A stretch of DNA of 64,000 nt from Enterobacter sp. RIT418 (GTDB taxonomy: Bacteria; Pseudomonadota; Gammaproteobacteria; Enterobacterales; Enterobacteriaceae): positions 20,907 through 84,906 of the forward strand of contig NZ_QBJD02000019.1 in the NCBI RefSeq assembly GCF_003057745.1, in the 5' to 3' direction. Position 1 is the stretch's first letter. Every line of letters starts with the position of its first letter. Both the position numbers and the translations under genes were made by a program. The notes beneath the pieces are model-generated. The model did not search any database. It was given only the letters and a program-made list of their open reading frames with translations, and was not told the origin of the DNA. Shown here in pieces: positions 31,012 through 40,996 of this stretch.

Positions 31012-32258
31012 GCGCGTTTACGCCAAAGTAAAAATACGCCGCAGCAGGCAGCGAAATAAACGATATAGGTTGCCATGTAGGCCTGAGCGGCGCCCAGCGC
31101 GCCGTGCACCGGGATCAGCCAGTGGGCGAACGCCGTCAGCAGCGCAAACTGGCTCACCTCTGCGAGGATATACAGCCGCAGCGACGCTTTGGCAATCACC
31201 AGATAGCCGAAAACGTAAGCGCCTACTTTCAGTACATCCCCAACCAGCTGCCAGGCAAAGAGATCGCGCATGGCGGTAAACTTTGCCGAAAAGAGCAGCC
31301 AGATGGCGACGTCGCGCAGCAGCCAGACGGTAAAGCTCGCCACCGCCACAGCCGGTAAAACAAAGCGCAGGGAGCGGAGGATCTCGCGGGTGATGTCCTG
31401 CTTAGTAATAAGGCGCGATAGGGTCGGCAGCAGCCAGACGCTGAAGGACGCGGTGATAAACTGGAGGTAGGCGTCAGAAATGCTGCTTACGCCCTGCCAA
31501 ATCCCCACCTCATCCCAGCTGTAGTGCGCCGCCAGCAGGTTTCGCATCATCACGTAGGCGACAGGCAGCGTGACGGACGTAATGAGCGCCATCAGGGTAA
31601 ATTTACCCAGCTGCCCCGCCAGCACTTTGTCCCACTGCGGCTTGAGATAGCGCAGCGGGATATCGCCTCTGCGCATCAGCATAAACGCGGCGGGAATGAC
31701 CACCAGCGCAGGCACCAGCGCCAGCCCCAGCAGCGCCCCTTCATAGCCGCCGAGGCGGTAGCAGAAGTAATAGGCGATCACGCCAATAACGCTGCCCAGA
31801 ATCAGCGCCAGCGCGTTTCCGGCCGCGTCGCGGAAGCCTTTCATCAGCGCCAGCAGCAGGTTCGCCCACGCGATCCCCATCTGAACAAGCGCTACCAGCC
31901 GCACCAGGCCTTGATAGTGCGTATGGCCAAACAGCCCCTGGCTTATCGGCGCTGCCGCCAGCAAAAAGACCGCCGCCAGCAGCGTGGAAAAGCCCAGCAC
32001 CATGGAGGATGACGTTCCCACGACGGCGCGGAGCTTTCCGGGATCGTCGTGATGCTGCGCCACATACTTGGTTACGCCGTTAAAGATACCGGCGCCTGCC
32101 AGAACGCCCAGCACCGTCACCAGCTGGCGAAAGTTACCCGCCAGCCCCACGCCGGATGGGCCAAACGAGACGGCCAACAGCTTGACGACCAGCAGTCCGG
32201 CCCCAATTTTGACGAGCGTGGACGCGGCGGTCCACACCGATGCTTTTGCCAGAGACAT
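31008..32258 (-). CDS. wzxE: ECA lipid III flippase WzxE
   Basis: MATE/MOP-superfamily flippase with about 12 membrane segments that moves undecaprenyl-PP-linked ECA trisaccharide across the inner membrane. It has 416 residues, as in E. coli. The start [21 protein letters not shown] lies one base after the wecE stop, and the end overlaps wecF by four bases. Confidence 0.96.
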   Translation of the reverse strand: MSLAKASVWTAASTLVKIGAGLLVVKLLAVSFGPSGVGLAGNFRQLVTVLGVLAGAGIFNGVTKYVAQHHDDPGKLRAVVGTSSSMVLGFSTLLAAVFLLAAAPISQGLFGHTHYQGLVRLVALVQMGIAWANLLLALMKGFRDAAGNALALILGSVIGVIAYYFCYRLGGYEGALLGLALVPALVVIPAAFMLMRRGDIPLRYLKPQWDKVLAGQLGKFTLMALITSVTLPVAYVMMRNLLAAHYSWDEVGIWQGVSSISDAYLQFITASFSVWLLPTLSRLITKQDITREILRSLRFVLPAVAVASFTVWLLRDVAIWLLFSAKFTAMRDLFAWQLVGDVLKVGAYVFGYLVIAKASLRLYILAEVSQFALLTAFAHWLIPVHGALGAAQAYMATYIVYFAACCGVFLLWRKRA

Positions 32259-32259
32259 A

Positions 32260-33390
32260 TCAGCCGAAGTAGCTCAGGAGGGTATTGATCACCGTGCGCT
32301 GGTTAACCGGCGCGAGGTTGTAGAACAGTGGCAACCTTAGTAAGCGCTCACTTTCTTTCGTGGTATACCGGTCTTCACCCGCAAACATGCCAAACTCTTC
32401 GCCCGCAGGGCTGGAGTGCAGCGGAATGTAGTGGAACACCGCCATAATCTCCGCTTCTTTCAGCCAGGCAATCAGCCTGCTGCGATCGTCGTTATCGCGC
32501 AGCTTGATATAAAACATGTGGGCGTTATGAACGCAGTCGGCCGGTACGGTAGGCAGTTCGATACGCCCGGCTTTCGCCAGCGGCTCCAGCGCGTCGTAGT
32601 AGGTATGCCACAGGGACAGGCGCTGAAGATTAATGCGCTCGGCGGCCTCCAGCTGCGCCCACAGGTACGCGGCCTGCAGGTCGGCCATTAGGTAGCTTGA
32701 GCCAATATCGCGCCAGGTGTATTTGTCCACCTGACCACGGAAGAACTGGCTGCGGTTCGTGCCCTTTTCGCGGATCACTTCCGCGCGCTCCACCAGCGCG
32801 CGGTCGTTAATCAGCGTCGCGCCGCCTTCGCCGCCCGCCGTGTAGTTTTTGGTTTCATGGAAGCTAAAGCAGCCGATGTGGCCAATGGAGCCCAGCGCGC
32901 GCCCTTTGTAGGTGGACATCACGCCCTGCGCGGCGTCTTCCACCACGAATAGGTTGTGCTTTTTGGCGATCGCCATAATGGTGTCCATTTCGCAGGCGAC
33001 GCCCGCGTAGTGAACAGGCACGATGACCCGCGTTTTTTCGGTTATCGCCGCTTCAATCAGGGTCTCATCAATGTTCATGGTGTCCGGACGCACGTCCACG
33101 AACACGATTTTGGCTCCGCGCAGGACAAAGGCGTTCGCCGTGGAGACGAACGTGTAGCTGGGCATGATCACTTCATCGCCGGGCTGGACGTCCAGCAGCA
33201 GCGCCGCCATCTCCAGCGAAGCCGTACAGGACGGCGTCAGCAGCACCTTGGCGCTGTGAAAACGCTGCTCCATCCACTGCTGGCAGCGACGGGTAAATCC
33301 GCCGTCACCGCAGAGCTTGCCGCTGCCCATGGCTGACTGCATATAGTCGAGTTCTGTTCCCACAACGGGAGGCGCATTAAAGGGGATCAT
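32260..33390 (-). CDS. wecE: dTDP-4-amino-4,6-dideoxygalactose transaminase
   Basis: PLP-dependent sugar aminotransferase of the DegT/DnrJ/EryC1 family that makes dTDP-Fuc4N from dTDP-4-keto-6-deoxyglucose. The Schiff-base Lys is K181 in SFHETKNYTAGGEGG, with EDAAQ at residues 151-155. The start at 33390 (MIPFNAPPVVGTELD) gives 376 residues, the E. coli length; a 68-residue in-frame extension into wecD was rejected. Its substrate needs an RffG/RfbB dehydratase, which is not encoded in this operon. Confidence 0.96.
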   Translation of the reverse strand: MIPFNAPPVVGTELDYMQSAMGSGKLCGDGGFTRRCQQWMEQRFHSAKVLLTPSCTASLEMAALLLDVQPGDEVIMPSYTFVSTANAFVLRGAKIVFVDVRPDTMNIDETLIEAAITEKTRVIVPVHYAGVACEMDTIMAIAKKHNLFVVEDAAQGVMSTYKGRALGSIGHIGCFSFHETKNYTAGGEGGATLINDRALVERAEVIREKGTNRSQFFRGQVDKYTWRDIGSSYLMADLQAAYLWAQLEAAERINLQRLSLWHTYYDALEPLAKAGRIELPTVPADCVHNAHMFYIKLRDNDDRSRLIAWLKEAEIMAVFHYIPLHSSPAGEEFGMFAGEDRYTTKESERLLRLPLFYNLAPVNQRTVINTLLSYFG

Positions 33391-33394
33391 CTTG

Positions 33395-34072
33395 TCACCT
33401 GTATAACCAGTAGGCGGTGGCATCAACGTTGGCGCCACTCGCGATATAACGTTTAAGCGCGGCGGTATTGCCCATTTGGGTCGCCACCCGCAGCGTCGAA
33501 AGATGTTGCCGTTGCGCCCAGTGCAGCGCCGCCTGCATGAGCTTCTCGCCCATGCCGCGCCCGGCCAAAAGCCCAATGCGGGCTTCGCGGTCATTCAGCT
33601 TACGCAGAGTAACAAACCCGGTGATGCGGCTATCCTCTGCGCGAAAAACAAAACAGACGTGATCGAACGTGCCTTTAACCGCATTTTCTACCCACTGGGC
33701 GTAGAAGCGGCCGCTGTCATCAGGCGCATACCAGGGCGCGCGAAAGCGGCTCAGGGCAAACGCCTCTGCGGCCATCTGGCGCAGCACCGCGATGTCCTGC
33801 TCTTTAGCCATTTCCGCACCGGGCGACGCGTGACGGCCCACGGAAAGGGAGAGATCGACCTCTCCCTCAACCATCTGAAAGCCCCGCCGCTGGAGGGCGT
33901 CCAGCAGGTCGGCACGTCCGGCGGGGACTTTAGCCTGCACGCGCTGCCACGCCGAAAAGTCAGCTTGGGTAAGCGCGGGAGCCTCCTCGCGCAGGCGCAC
34001 GATGGCCGAAGGAACCGCAAAAAAGGCGCTTTCCCACTGAAGGGGTTCCAGCACGCCGTTCAGCTCACTCAA
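33395..34072 (-). CDS. wecD: dTDP-fucosamine (Fuc4N) N-acetyltransferase
   Basis: GNAT-family acetyltransferase that converts dTDP-Fuc4N to dTDP-Fuc4NAc. The acetyl-CoA-binding region is [18 protein letters not shown] near residue 165, and the C-terminus [16 protein letters not shown] is well conserved. It has 225 residues against 224 in E. coli; the N-terminal ~90 residues are clearly more divergent. Its ATG overlaps the wecC stop by four bases, with no rffG or rffH between. Confidence 0.94.
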   Translation of the reverse strand: MSELNGVLEPLQWESAFFAVPSAIVRLREEAPALTQADFSAWQRVQAKVPAGRADLLDALQRRGFQMVEGEVDLSLSVGRHASPGAEMAKEQDIAVLRQMAAEAFALSRFRAPWYAPDDSGRFYAQWVENAVKGTFDHVCFVFRAEDSRITGFVTLRKLNDREARIGLLAGRGMGEKLMQAALHWAQRQHLSTLRVATQMGNTAALKRYIASGANVDATAYWLYR

Positions 34073-35331
34073 CGCCAGACGCCTTTGGTATCAACAACGT
34101 ATTTCTGCGAAACGGCATCGGCAGGCGTTGCTTTAAACTCTTTGTGATCCACCAGCAGCACCAGAACATCCGCCGTCGCCAGCGCGTCGTCTAGCGCGGT
34201 AAGCGTGCACTTATCTGCCAGCGTCGCCGGAAGCGCATGGATATTCGGCTCAACCACCAGCGTTTCACCGCTGTGCCAGCCTGCGATTGCATCGGTAATT
34301 TCCATTGCCGGGCTTTCGCGCAGATCGTCGATGTTCGGCTTGAACGCCAAGCCGAAGCAGGCGATTTTCAGCTCGCTGGCACGCTTGCCGCTTTCGGCAA
34401 GGCAGTCCGCTACCGTGGCCTTAACCTGATTCAGCACCCAGTGCGGCTTGCTGTCGTTGACTTCGCGCGCGGTGCGGATCAGGCGAGCCTGCTCCGGGTT
34501 CTGCGCCACGATAAACCACGGGTCCACGGCGATGCAGTGTCCGCCCACGCCCGGGCCCGGCTGCAGGATGTTCACGCGCGGATGGCGGTTCGCCAGGCTA
34601 ATCAGTTCCCAGACGTTAATTCCACGATCGGCACAAATTAGCGACAGTTCATTCGCAAAGGCGATGTTGACGTCGCGGAAGCTGTTTTCGGTCAGCTTGC
34701 ACATTTCGGCGGTGCGGGAGTTTGTCACTACGCATTCGCCTTCGAGGAAAATCTTATATAGCTCGCTGGCGCGCGCGGAGCATACCGGCGTCATGCCGCC
34801 GATCACGCGGTCGTTCTTAATCAGCTCCACCATCACCTGGCCCGGCAGAACGCGCTCGGGGCAGTAGGCGATGTTGATATCAGCCTGTTCACCCGCCTGC
34901 TGCGGGAAGGTGAGGTCGGGACGCGCTTCGGACAGCCACTGCGCCATCTGCTCCGTCGCGCCTACCGGCGAGGTGGATTCCAGAATGACCAGCGCACCTT
35001 TCTTTAACACGGGCGCGATGGATTTTGCCGCGGCCTCAACGAAGGCCATATCGGGCTCATGGTCGCCTTTGAACGGCGTCGGGACCGCAATCAGGTAGGC
35101 ATCCGCCTCTACCGGCACGGTGCTGGCGCGCAGGAATCCGCCGTCGACGGCCTCTTTTACCACGCGATCGAGATCCGGCTCCACGATATGAATTTCACCA
35201 CGGTTGATGGTTTCCACCGCGCGCGCGTTGATATCCACGCCCACAACCTGCTTTTGACGTGAGGCGAAGGCCGCCGCGGTAGGCAGCCCAATGTAGCCAA
35301 GACCAATGACAGAGATGGTAGTAAAACTCAT
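34069..35331 (-). CDS. wecC: UDP-N-acetyl-D-mannosamine dehydrogenase
   Basis: NAD-dependent oxidation of UDP-ManNAc to UDP-ManNAcA. An N-terminal Rossmann motif [14 protein letters not shown] lies at residues 10-23, and the catalytic Cys is probably in [15 protein letters not shown] near residue 266. The 420 residues match E. coli WecC. It overlaps wecB and wecD by four bases each. Confidence 0.96.
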   Translation of the reverse strand: MSFTTISVIGLGYIGLPTAAAFASRQKQVVGVDINARAVETINRGEIHIVEPDLDRVVKEAVDGGFLRASTVPVEADAYLIAVPTPFKGDHEPDMAFVEAAAKSIAPVLKKGALVILESTSPVGATEQMAQWLSEARPDLTFPQQAGEQADINIAYCPERVLPGQVMVELIKNDRVIGGMTPVCSARASELYKIFLEGECVVTNSRTAEMCKLTENSFRDVNIAFANELSLICADRGINVWELISLANRHPRVNILQPGPGVGGHCIAVDPWFIVAQNPEQARLIRTAREVNDSKPHWVLNQVKATVADCLAESGKRASELKIACFGLAFKPNIDDLRESPAMEITDAIAGWHSGETLVVEPNIHALPATLADKCTLTALDDALATADVLVLLVDHKEFKATPADAVSQKYVVDTKGVWR

Positions 35332-36458
35332 AGCGTTACCCGATTGTGTTTAAGTGCATGCAAAATACGCTCACAAGCCTGCCCATCGCCGTACGGGTTA
35401 TGGGCCCGGCTCATCGCCTGGTACTCTTCGTCATCGTGCAGCAAGCGCGTCACTTCGTCGACGATACGCTGCTTATCCGTGCCCACCAGGCGTACCGTAC
35501 CGGCTTTTACCGCCTCCGGGCGCTCCGTGGTTTCACGCATCACCAGCACCGGCTTGCCCAGAGAAGGTGCCTCCTCCTGAATGCCGCCGGAGTCCGTCAG
35601 GATCAGCCAGGCGTGGTTCATCAGCCAGACGAACGGCATGTAGTCCTGCGGTTCAATCAGCAGGACGTTCTCAACGTGCCCCAGAATGCGGTTGACCGGC
35701 TCGCTGACGTTAGGATTGAGGTGAACCGGATAGACGATTTGCACATCTTTATTGTCGGCAGCGATGTCCGCCAGCGCGTGGCAAATCTGTTCGAAGCCGC
35801 GGCCAAAGCTTTCGCGGCGGTGGCCCGTTACCAGGATCGTTTTTTTACCGTTGTTCAAAAACGGATAGCGTGCGGCAAGCTCGGCCTTAAGATCGTCGTT
35901 GGAGAGCACCCGGTCGCGCACCCAGATTAGCGCGTCGATTACCGTATTTCCGGTAACGAAAATTTGCTTGTCGGCGATATTTTCACGGAGCAAATTCTGG
36001 CGAGAATTTTCCGTTGGCGCGAAGTGGAACATCGCCAGATGGCCGGTGAGCGTGCGGTTGGCCTCTTCCGGCCACGGTGAATAGAGGTTGCCGGTGCGCA
36101 GGCCTGCTTCGACATGACCAACGGGAATGCGCTGGTAAAACGCGGCCAGACTGGTCGCCACGGTGGTGGTGGTATCACCATGCACCAGCACCACATCAGG
36201 CTTGAAGGATTCCAGAATCGGCTTGAGCTCTTGCAAAATACGGCAGGTGATCTCCGTCAACCCCTGCCCCGGCTTCATGATATTGAGATCGTAATCCGGG
36301 ACGATAGAAAAGAGAGTTAAGACCTGATCCAGCATCTCGCGATGCTGCGCGGTAACGCATACCCTTGCGTCAATATCAGGATCTCTGGCTAGCGCATGAA
36401 CCAGAGGTGCCATCTTGATGGCCTCCGGCCTGGTGCCAAATACGGTAAGTACTTTCAC
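35328..36458 (-). CDS. wecB: UDP-N-acetylglucosamine 2-epimerase (non-hydrolysing)
   Basis: Interconverts UDP-GlcNAc and UDP-ManNAc for ECA. The 376-residue protein begins [20 protein letters not shown], the family signature, with HGDTTT near residue 95, EAGLRTGN near 117 and [10 protein letters not shown] near 290. It lies 56 bp after wzzE and overlaps wecC by four bases. Confidence 0.97.
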   Translation of the reverse strand: MKVLTVFGTRPEAIKMAPLVHALARDPDIDARVCVTAQHREMLDQVLTLFSIVPDYDLNIMKPGQGLTEITCRILQELKPILESFKPDVVLVHGDTTTTVATSLAAFYQRIPVGHVEAGLRTGNLYSPWPEEANRTLTGHLAMFHFAPTENSRQNLLRENIADKQIFVTGNTVIDALIWVRDRVLSNDDLKAELAARYPFLNNGKKTILVTGHRRESFGRGFEQICHALADIAADNKDVQIVYPVHLNPNVSEPVNRILGHVENVLLIEPQDYMPFVWLMNHAWLILTDSGGIQEEAPSLGKPVLVMRETTERPEAVKAGTVRLVGTDKQRIVDEVTRLLHDDEEYQAMSRAHNPYGDGQACERILHALKHNRVTL

Positions 36459-36514
36459 ATCGATTCTCTTCGATTAGACGATGAAGGCCGAAGCCTTCAT
36501 CGTAGATGGCGTTC

Positions 36515-37561
36515 TTAGTTTGTGCGGCGACGCGTTAACGCCACGCCAGCGCCAACCAGGGCACCCACGATACCCCACATGATCATCAGGAATGCGCGAC
36601 GCGGGCTATCGCGTTTTACAGGTTCTTCAGGCGTTCTCAAATACCGATAGGTCTGAAAACGTGGGTCAAGCGTTGGCCCCACGTTCAGGGTATTCAACAT
36701 GGCGCGGTTCTGGTCGTAATCGAGGTCAAAATCAGGGCCAACGGCCTGGAGATTTTCAAGGCGCGCCTGAAGCATTGGGCGGCCCAGGAGGAACATTTCC
36801 GAATCCGGCAGCTCTTCAGACGGTACGTCCGTCTCGCTGCGGGAAATGTTGCGCTGCTCAGCAATCTTCAGGGCCTGCTCCAGGTTATGTACGCGACGAG
36901 CGAAAATAGCTTGCGCGACCTCCTCCTGGCGTTTCACCTGGGCTTTCGTTTGAATGGTGCGGGCAGCCCATGCGCCTTTCAGCTCATCGTTAAGATGGCT
37001 TGCAGCGCGCTGGCTGGCAAAAGCAACGTACTGACGCAGCAGGTTATTGGCGTCCGGCGCGGTTTCCGCGATCAGCTTTACGCTGTCGCTAACGTTGCGC
37101 AGCGCATCACCGGGCATAAACTGGATGTTGTTAATCATGTCATCCAGCAGCGCCGCATCGACTTTACTGTTTCCGGACATGCGCTGCTTGTAGTAATCCG
37201 TCTGGGACCAGAAATCGCGGCGGGTATCCCAGGAAGCCAGCTGCATGACGAACTCTTTGTAGGCTTCGTCCATTACGGAATTTTGGTCCGGCGTGGCAAG
37301 GTTCGCCTTGATATCCAGATTATTCAGAAACTGCTGCTGAGAGTAAAAACCACCGAGCATGTTCACCGTTGGCCGGTCCGTGATCGCCGTGGCGCTCCAC
37401 TCCTGTTTTGCAAAGAAGGTATAGGCCAGCGCAAGCAGCGCAAAGCCCAGCGCTATCCCGACAATCCACAGCTTGCCTCTCCATAACACGCGAAACAAAC
37501 CACGAATATCCAGTTCATTTTCTGTCACTGCTGATTTCGCTTCCGCCAACGGTTGAGTCAT
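36515..37561 (-). CDS. wzzE: ECA polysaccharide chain-length modulator WzzE
   Basis: Wzz-family inner-membrane copolymerase that sets ECA chain length. Two membrane segments flank a large periplasmic coiled-coil domain: residues about 30-52 (LWIVGIALGFALLALAYTFF) and about 320-342. The Pro-rich motif near the second segment is visible (TPEEPVKRDSPRRAFL). I chose the second of two adjacent ATG codons (37561) for better spacing to GGGA, giving 348 residues as in E. coli. It lies 12 bp downstream of wecA. Confidence 0.95.
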   Translation of the reverse strand: MTQPLAEAKSAVTENELDIRGLFRVLWRGKLWIVGIALGFALLALAYTFFAKQEWSATAITDRPTVNMLGGFYSQQQFLNNLDIKANLATPDQNSVMDEAYKEFVMQLASWDTRRDFWSQTDYYKQRMSGNSKVDAALLDDMINNIQFMPGDALRNVSDSVKLIAETAPDANNLLRQYVAFASQRAASHLNDELKGAWAARTIQTKAQVKRQEEVAQAIFARRVHNLEQALKIAEQRNISRSETDVPSEELPDSEMFLLGRPMLQARLENLQAVGPDFDLDYDQNRAMLNTLNVGPTLDPRFQTYRYLRTPEEPVKRDSPRRAFLMIMWGIVGALVGAGVALTRRRTN

Positions 37562-37573
37562 CATAGTCCCGGT

Positions 37574-38680
37574 TTACTTAGTTAATGTTGTGTTGTTGCC
37601 ACTGTTCCGACGCATCCTGCGTTTAACACGTTTGATAAATCGCGCTACTTTCCATGCGCGCTTAATGCAATAACCGTAAAGGAAAAATGCAAGCAAGAAC
37701 AATACCAACATTACCCATTCTGGAATGTAATGGTGCAAGTATTCCGCAGCGACGCCAATACCGGCCAGAATAGCCGCCGCCAGCGTAATGAGCACGAATG
37801 CCTGACGTGAAGTGAAGCCCGCACGCATAATGAGGTGGTGAATATGCTGACGGTCCGGGGAGAAAGGACTCATTCCCTTACGCAGACGGCGATACATGAT
37901 CGCCACCATATCCATCAGCGGAATCGCGATGATCCACAGCGCGGTCACCGGGCTAATAGGGTGGGTTTTTCCCTGCGTGGTTTCGAGCAAAATCCAGATA
38001 ACGGTAAAGCCGATCAGCGTACTGCCCGCATCGCCCATAAACACTTTATAGCGACGGCCCAGCGCGCCAAGGTTCAGCAGAATGTAAGGCAGGATGGCGG
38101 CAATCATGGCAAAGCACCACATTGACAGGCTGTACTGACCGTCAAACCACAAAATAATGCCAATAGCGCCAAACGAGACGGAAGACAGGCCGCCGAGCAA
38201 ACCGTCAATACCATCAACCATGTTGAAGGCGTTAATGGCGGCCCAGACGGCGAACAGCGTCAGGAAGAAGCCAAACGGACCGAGGACCAGCTCCCAGGGA
38301 CCAAAAACGTAGCCCAGGCTTCTGAGATAGAGCCCGCCGACAACCATCATGATTACGCCAATGGCGGCCTGCACGGTAGCGCGGATTTTGACGCTGATAT
38401 CAAAGCGGTCATCCAGCGCGCCGACTAACACCAGCACGCCCGCACACGCGAGGTAAAGCGCCGCGTGTGGAATATAGTAATCAGCAATACCGAACGTGAA
38501 ACAGATGCCCGCGTAAACTGAAATCCCCCCAACCAGTGGAATGAGGCCCTGATGACGTTTACGGAAATTAGGCTTATCCACCAACCCGATTCTTTTTGCC
38601 ACCTTACGCGCGATGAACAAAAAACAGGTTGTGAATAAAAAAATACTGATCAGCTCAGTAACTGCAGTGAGTAGATTCAC
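37574..38680 (-). CDS. wecA: UDP-GlcNAc:undecaprenyl-phosphate GlcNAc-1-phosphate transferase
   Basis: Polytopic membrane enzyme that starts ECA (and many O-antigens) by making undecaprenyl-PP-GlcNAc. The catalytic Asp pair is in VGALDDRFDIS near residue 90, NAFNMVDGIDGL lies near residue 149, and the HIHH motif is in PDRQHIHHLIMRAG. The start is GTG (38680), as in E. coli, and the product has 368 residues. It is the first gene of the wec operon, downstream of the rho terminator. Confidence 0.96.
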   Translation of the reverse strand: MNLLTAVTELISIFLFTTCFLFIARKVAKRIGLVDKPNFRKRHQGLIPLVGGISVYAGICFTFGIADYYIPHAALYLACAGVLVLVGALDDRFDISVKIRATVQAAIGVIMMVVGGLYLRSLGYVFGPWELVLGPFGFFLTLFAVWAAINAFNMVDGIDGLLGGLSSVSFGAIGIILWFDGQYSLSMWCFAMIAAILPYILLNLGALGRRYKVFMGDAGSTLIGFTVIWILLETTQGKTHPISPVTALWIIAIPLMDMVAIMYRRLRKGMSPFSPDRQHIHHLIMRAGFTSRQAFVLITLAAAILAGIGVAAEYLHHYIPEWVMLVLFLLAFFLYGYCIKRAWKVARFIKRVKRRMRRNSGNNTTLTK

Positions 38681-38871
38681 AATGGATTGCTCTCAACAAA
38701 TGTTAGTCCCGGAAGTATAACCATGAAGCCTCTGCCTCAGAAGGAATAAAGCTCGCCTTTACTACTCCCTTTGTATGTTTTTCAATCAATTATTTCTTTG
38801 ATTGTTCAAACCGGCTTATTCTCTCACCGACCGTTCGAAAATGGGAGTATGTGGTAATAGCGTATAGCCCA

Positions 38872-38904
38872 TAAATAAAAAACGCCACGTAAAAACGTGG
38901 CGTT
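38872..38904 (-). terminator. Rho-independent terminator downstream of rho
   Basis: Perfect 10-bp stem 38881-38890 / 38895-38904 (aacgccacgt and acgtggcgtt) with a 4-base loop; on the minus strand a T-rich tail follows. It lies 18 bp past the rho stop. Confidence 0.92.
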
Positions 38905-38921
38905 TACTGGGATTATTTGCG

Positions 38922-40181
38922 TTACGAGCGCTTCATCATGTCGAAGAAATCGTCGTTGGTTTTGGTCATCGCCAGTTTATTAATGAGGAATTCCATTGCG
39001 TCGATTTCACCCATCGGATGGATGATTTTGCGCAGGATCCACATTTTCTGCAGCTCTTCCTGAGTGGTGAGCAGCTCTTCTTTACGGGTACCGGAACGGT
39101 TGTAGTCGATAGCCGGGAAGACGCGTTTTTCAGCAATTTTACGAGACAGGTGCAGTTCCATGTTGCCTGTACCTTTAAATTCTTCGTAAATCACTTCGTC
39201 CATCTTAGAACCGGTATCGATCAGCGCGGTTGCGATGATGGTCAGGCTGCCGCCCTCTTCCACGTTACGTGCCGCACCGAAGAAACGCTTCGGACGGTGC
39301 AGGGCGTTCGCATCCACACCACCGGTCAGCACTTTACCAGAAGCCGGAACCACGGTGTTGTACGCACGCGCCAGACGGGTGATGGAGTCGAGCAGGATGA
39401 TCACGTCTTTCTTGTGCTCAACCAGGCGTTTCGCCTTCTCGATAACCATTTCCGCAACCTGAACGTGGCGAGATGCCGGCTCGTCGAAGGTGGAAGCCAC
39501 AACTTCGCCTTTCACCAGACGCTGCATCTCGGTCACTTCTTCCGGACGTTCGTCGATCAGCAGCACCATCAGCACGCAGTCTGGATGGTTGTAAGCAATG
39601 CTCTGCGCGATGTTCTGCAGCAGCATAGTTTTACCCGCTTTAGGCGGCGCGACAATCAGGCCACGCTGGCCACGGCCAATTGGTGAGGCCAGATCCAGCA
39701 CGCGAGCCGTTAAGTCTTCGGTTGAACCGTTACCGCGCTCCATGCGCAGGCGAGAGTTCGCGTGCAGCGGCGTTAAGTTCTCAAACAGGATCTTATTGCG
39801 CGAGTTTTCCGGTTTGTCGTAGTTAACTTCATTAACTTTCAACAGCGCAAAGTAGCGTTCACCCTCTTTAGGAGGACGAATCTTACCTGAAATGGTGTCA
39901 CCAGTGCGGAGGTTGAAACGGCGGATTTGGCTGGGGGATACGTAGATGTCGTCAGGGCCGGCGAGGTAGGAGCTGTCTGCAGAGCGGAGGAAACCAAATC
40001 CGTCTTGCAATATCTCCAGCACACCGTCGCCAAAGATATCTTCGCCACTCTTAGCATGCTGCTTCAGGATGGCGAAAATGATGTCCTGCTTGCGCATACG
40101 AGCCTGGTTTTCCAGCCCCATATTTTCGCCGAGAGTGATCAGCTCAGAAACCGGCGTATTCTTTAATTCGGTAAGATTCAT
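38922..40181 (-). CDS. rho: Transcription termination factor Rho
   Basis: Hexameric RNA-dependent ATPase/helicase that ends transcription. The N-terminal RNA-binding (CSD) domain occupies about residues 1-130. The P-loop is [10 protein letters not shown] near residue 178, Walker B is [11 protein letters not shown] near 260, and the R-loop [11 protein letters not shown] is near 281. The start at 40181 ([15 protein letters not shown]) gives 419 residues, identical in length to E. coli; a 24-residue in-frame extension was rejected. The leader is expected to mediate Rho autoregulation. Confidence 0.98.
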   Translation of the reverse strand: MNLTELKNTPVSELITLGENMGLENQARMRKQDIIFAILKQHAKSGEDIFGDGVLEILQDGFGFLRSADSSYLAGPDDIYVSPSQIRRFNLRTGDTISGKIRPPKEGERYFALLKVNEVNYDKPENSRNKILFENLTPLHANSRLRMERGNGSTEDLTARVLDLASPIGRGQRGLIVAPPKAGKTMLLQNIAQSIAYNHPDCVLMVLLIDERPEEVTEMQRLVKGEVVASTFDEPASRHVQVAEMVIEKAKRLVEHKKDVIILLDSITRLARAYNTVVPASGKVLTGGVDANALHRPKRFFGAARNVEEGGSLTIIATALIDTGSKMDEVIYEEFKGTGNMELHLSRKIAEKRVFPAIDYNRSGTRKEELLTTQEELQKMWILRKIIHPMGEIDAMEFLINKLAMTKTNDDFFDMMKRS

Positions 40182-40522
40182 AATGGTGTGGGTTCTTAAA
40201 CTCGGGGTAATACTCGAACTTAATGTTGTGAATGGTATGGCAGGGTCATCCATGCCTGTTTAGCGGCCATCAACTCATGTCTGTTCGCTGCCTGGTCACA
40301 GGGAAAGAACGCAGAACTGAAACGACAAGACGGATTGAGTGACAAGCCCGGAATCTAGCAACTTCACGCACTGTTTACAGCAACAACGGGAAGTATCGGG
40401 TAAAACAAGATTCAAACAACAAGGTATGTTTAAAACGAAGTCATAGCTAACTTAGCACGACTAAAGCCGGGCGTCCAGAGATCCACATCATTTAGGCGCT
40501 CTGGACGCGCAGCCGAGAAACC
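40182..40522 (-). promoter_or_regulatory. trxA-rho intergenic region and rho leader
   Basis: 341 bp with no large gene. On the trxA side, arms gcgtccagag (40471-40480) and ctctggacgc (40499-40508) form a perfect 10-bp inverted repeat with an 18-nt loop, a likely trxA 3' hairpin although the T run is short. The remainder should carry the rho promoter and the C-rich leader through which Rho attenuates its own synthesis. A precise -10/-35 pair was not assigned. Confidence 0.55.
40220..40345 (-). CDS. rhoL: rho leader ORF, RhoL-like but altered
   Basis: In the rho leader one minus-strand frame contains [11 protein letters not shown], identical to the middle of the E. coli RhoL leader peptide as I recall it. 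Here the upstream in-frame codon available is TTG (40345), because a TAG lies seven to eight codons before the block, and downstream the frame departs from E. coli RhoL and runs to a TAA at 40220, giving 41 codons. It may be a functional variant or a decayed leader peptide. Confidence 0.35.
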   Translation of the reverse strand: MSLNPSCRFSSAFFPCDQAANRHELMAAKQAWMTLPYHSQH

Positions 40523-40852
40523 TTACGCCAGGTTAGCGTCCAGGAACTCTTTCAGCTGACCTTTGGACAGTGCGCCCACTTTGGTCGCCGCCACTTCGCC
40601 GTTTTTGAACAGCAGCAGGGTTGGGATACCGCGGATGCCGTATTTCGGCGCGGTGCCCGGGTTCTGGTCGATGTTCAGTTTAGCAACGGTCAGTTTGCCC
40701 TGATATTCGTCAGCGATTTCATCCAGAATCGGGGCGATCATTTTGCAAGGACCACACCACTCAGCCCAGAAATCGACGAGGGTCAGCCCGTCAGCCTTAA
40801 GCACGTCCGTGTCAAAACTGTCGTCAGTCAGGTGAATAATTTTATCGCTCAT
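40523..40852 (-). CDS. trxA: Thioredoxin 1
   Basis: Cytoplasmic disulfide reductase and general protein-disulfide donor. The active site WCGPC has C33 and C36 (counting Met1). The start at 40852 ([18 protein letters not shown]) follows GGAG at six bases and gives 109 residues, as in E. coli. It is divergent from rhlB. Confidence 0.98.
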   Translation of the reverse strand: MSDKIIHLTDDSFDTDVLKADGLTLVDFWAEWCGPCKMIAPILDEIADEYQGKLTVAKLNIDQNPGTAPKYGIRGIPTLLLFKNGEVAATKVGALSKGQLKEFLDANLA

Positions 40853-40996
40853 ATATAACTCCACAGGAATAAGCCTGGTGCGTTGGTTTCGCCCTCATCA
40901 ACGACGTGTTGATGTCGCATTAACCAACTAAAGGTTGACTTTATTTCACCGGATACGCTTTCGTAAAGCAATAGTAAGCTGATATTCTACCACACT

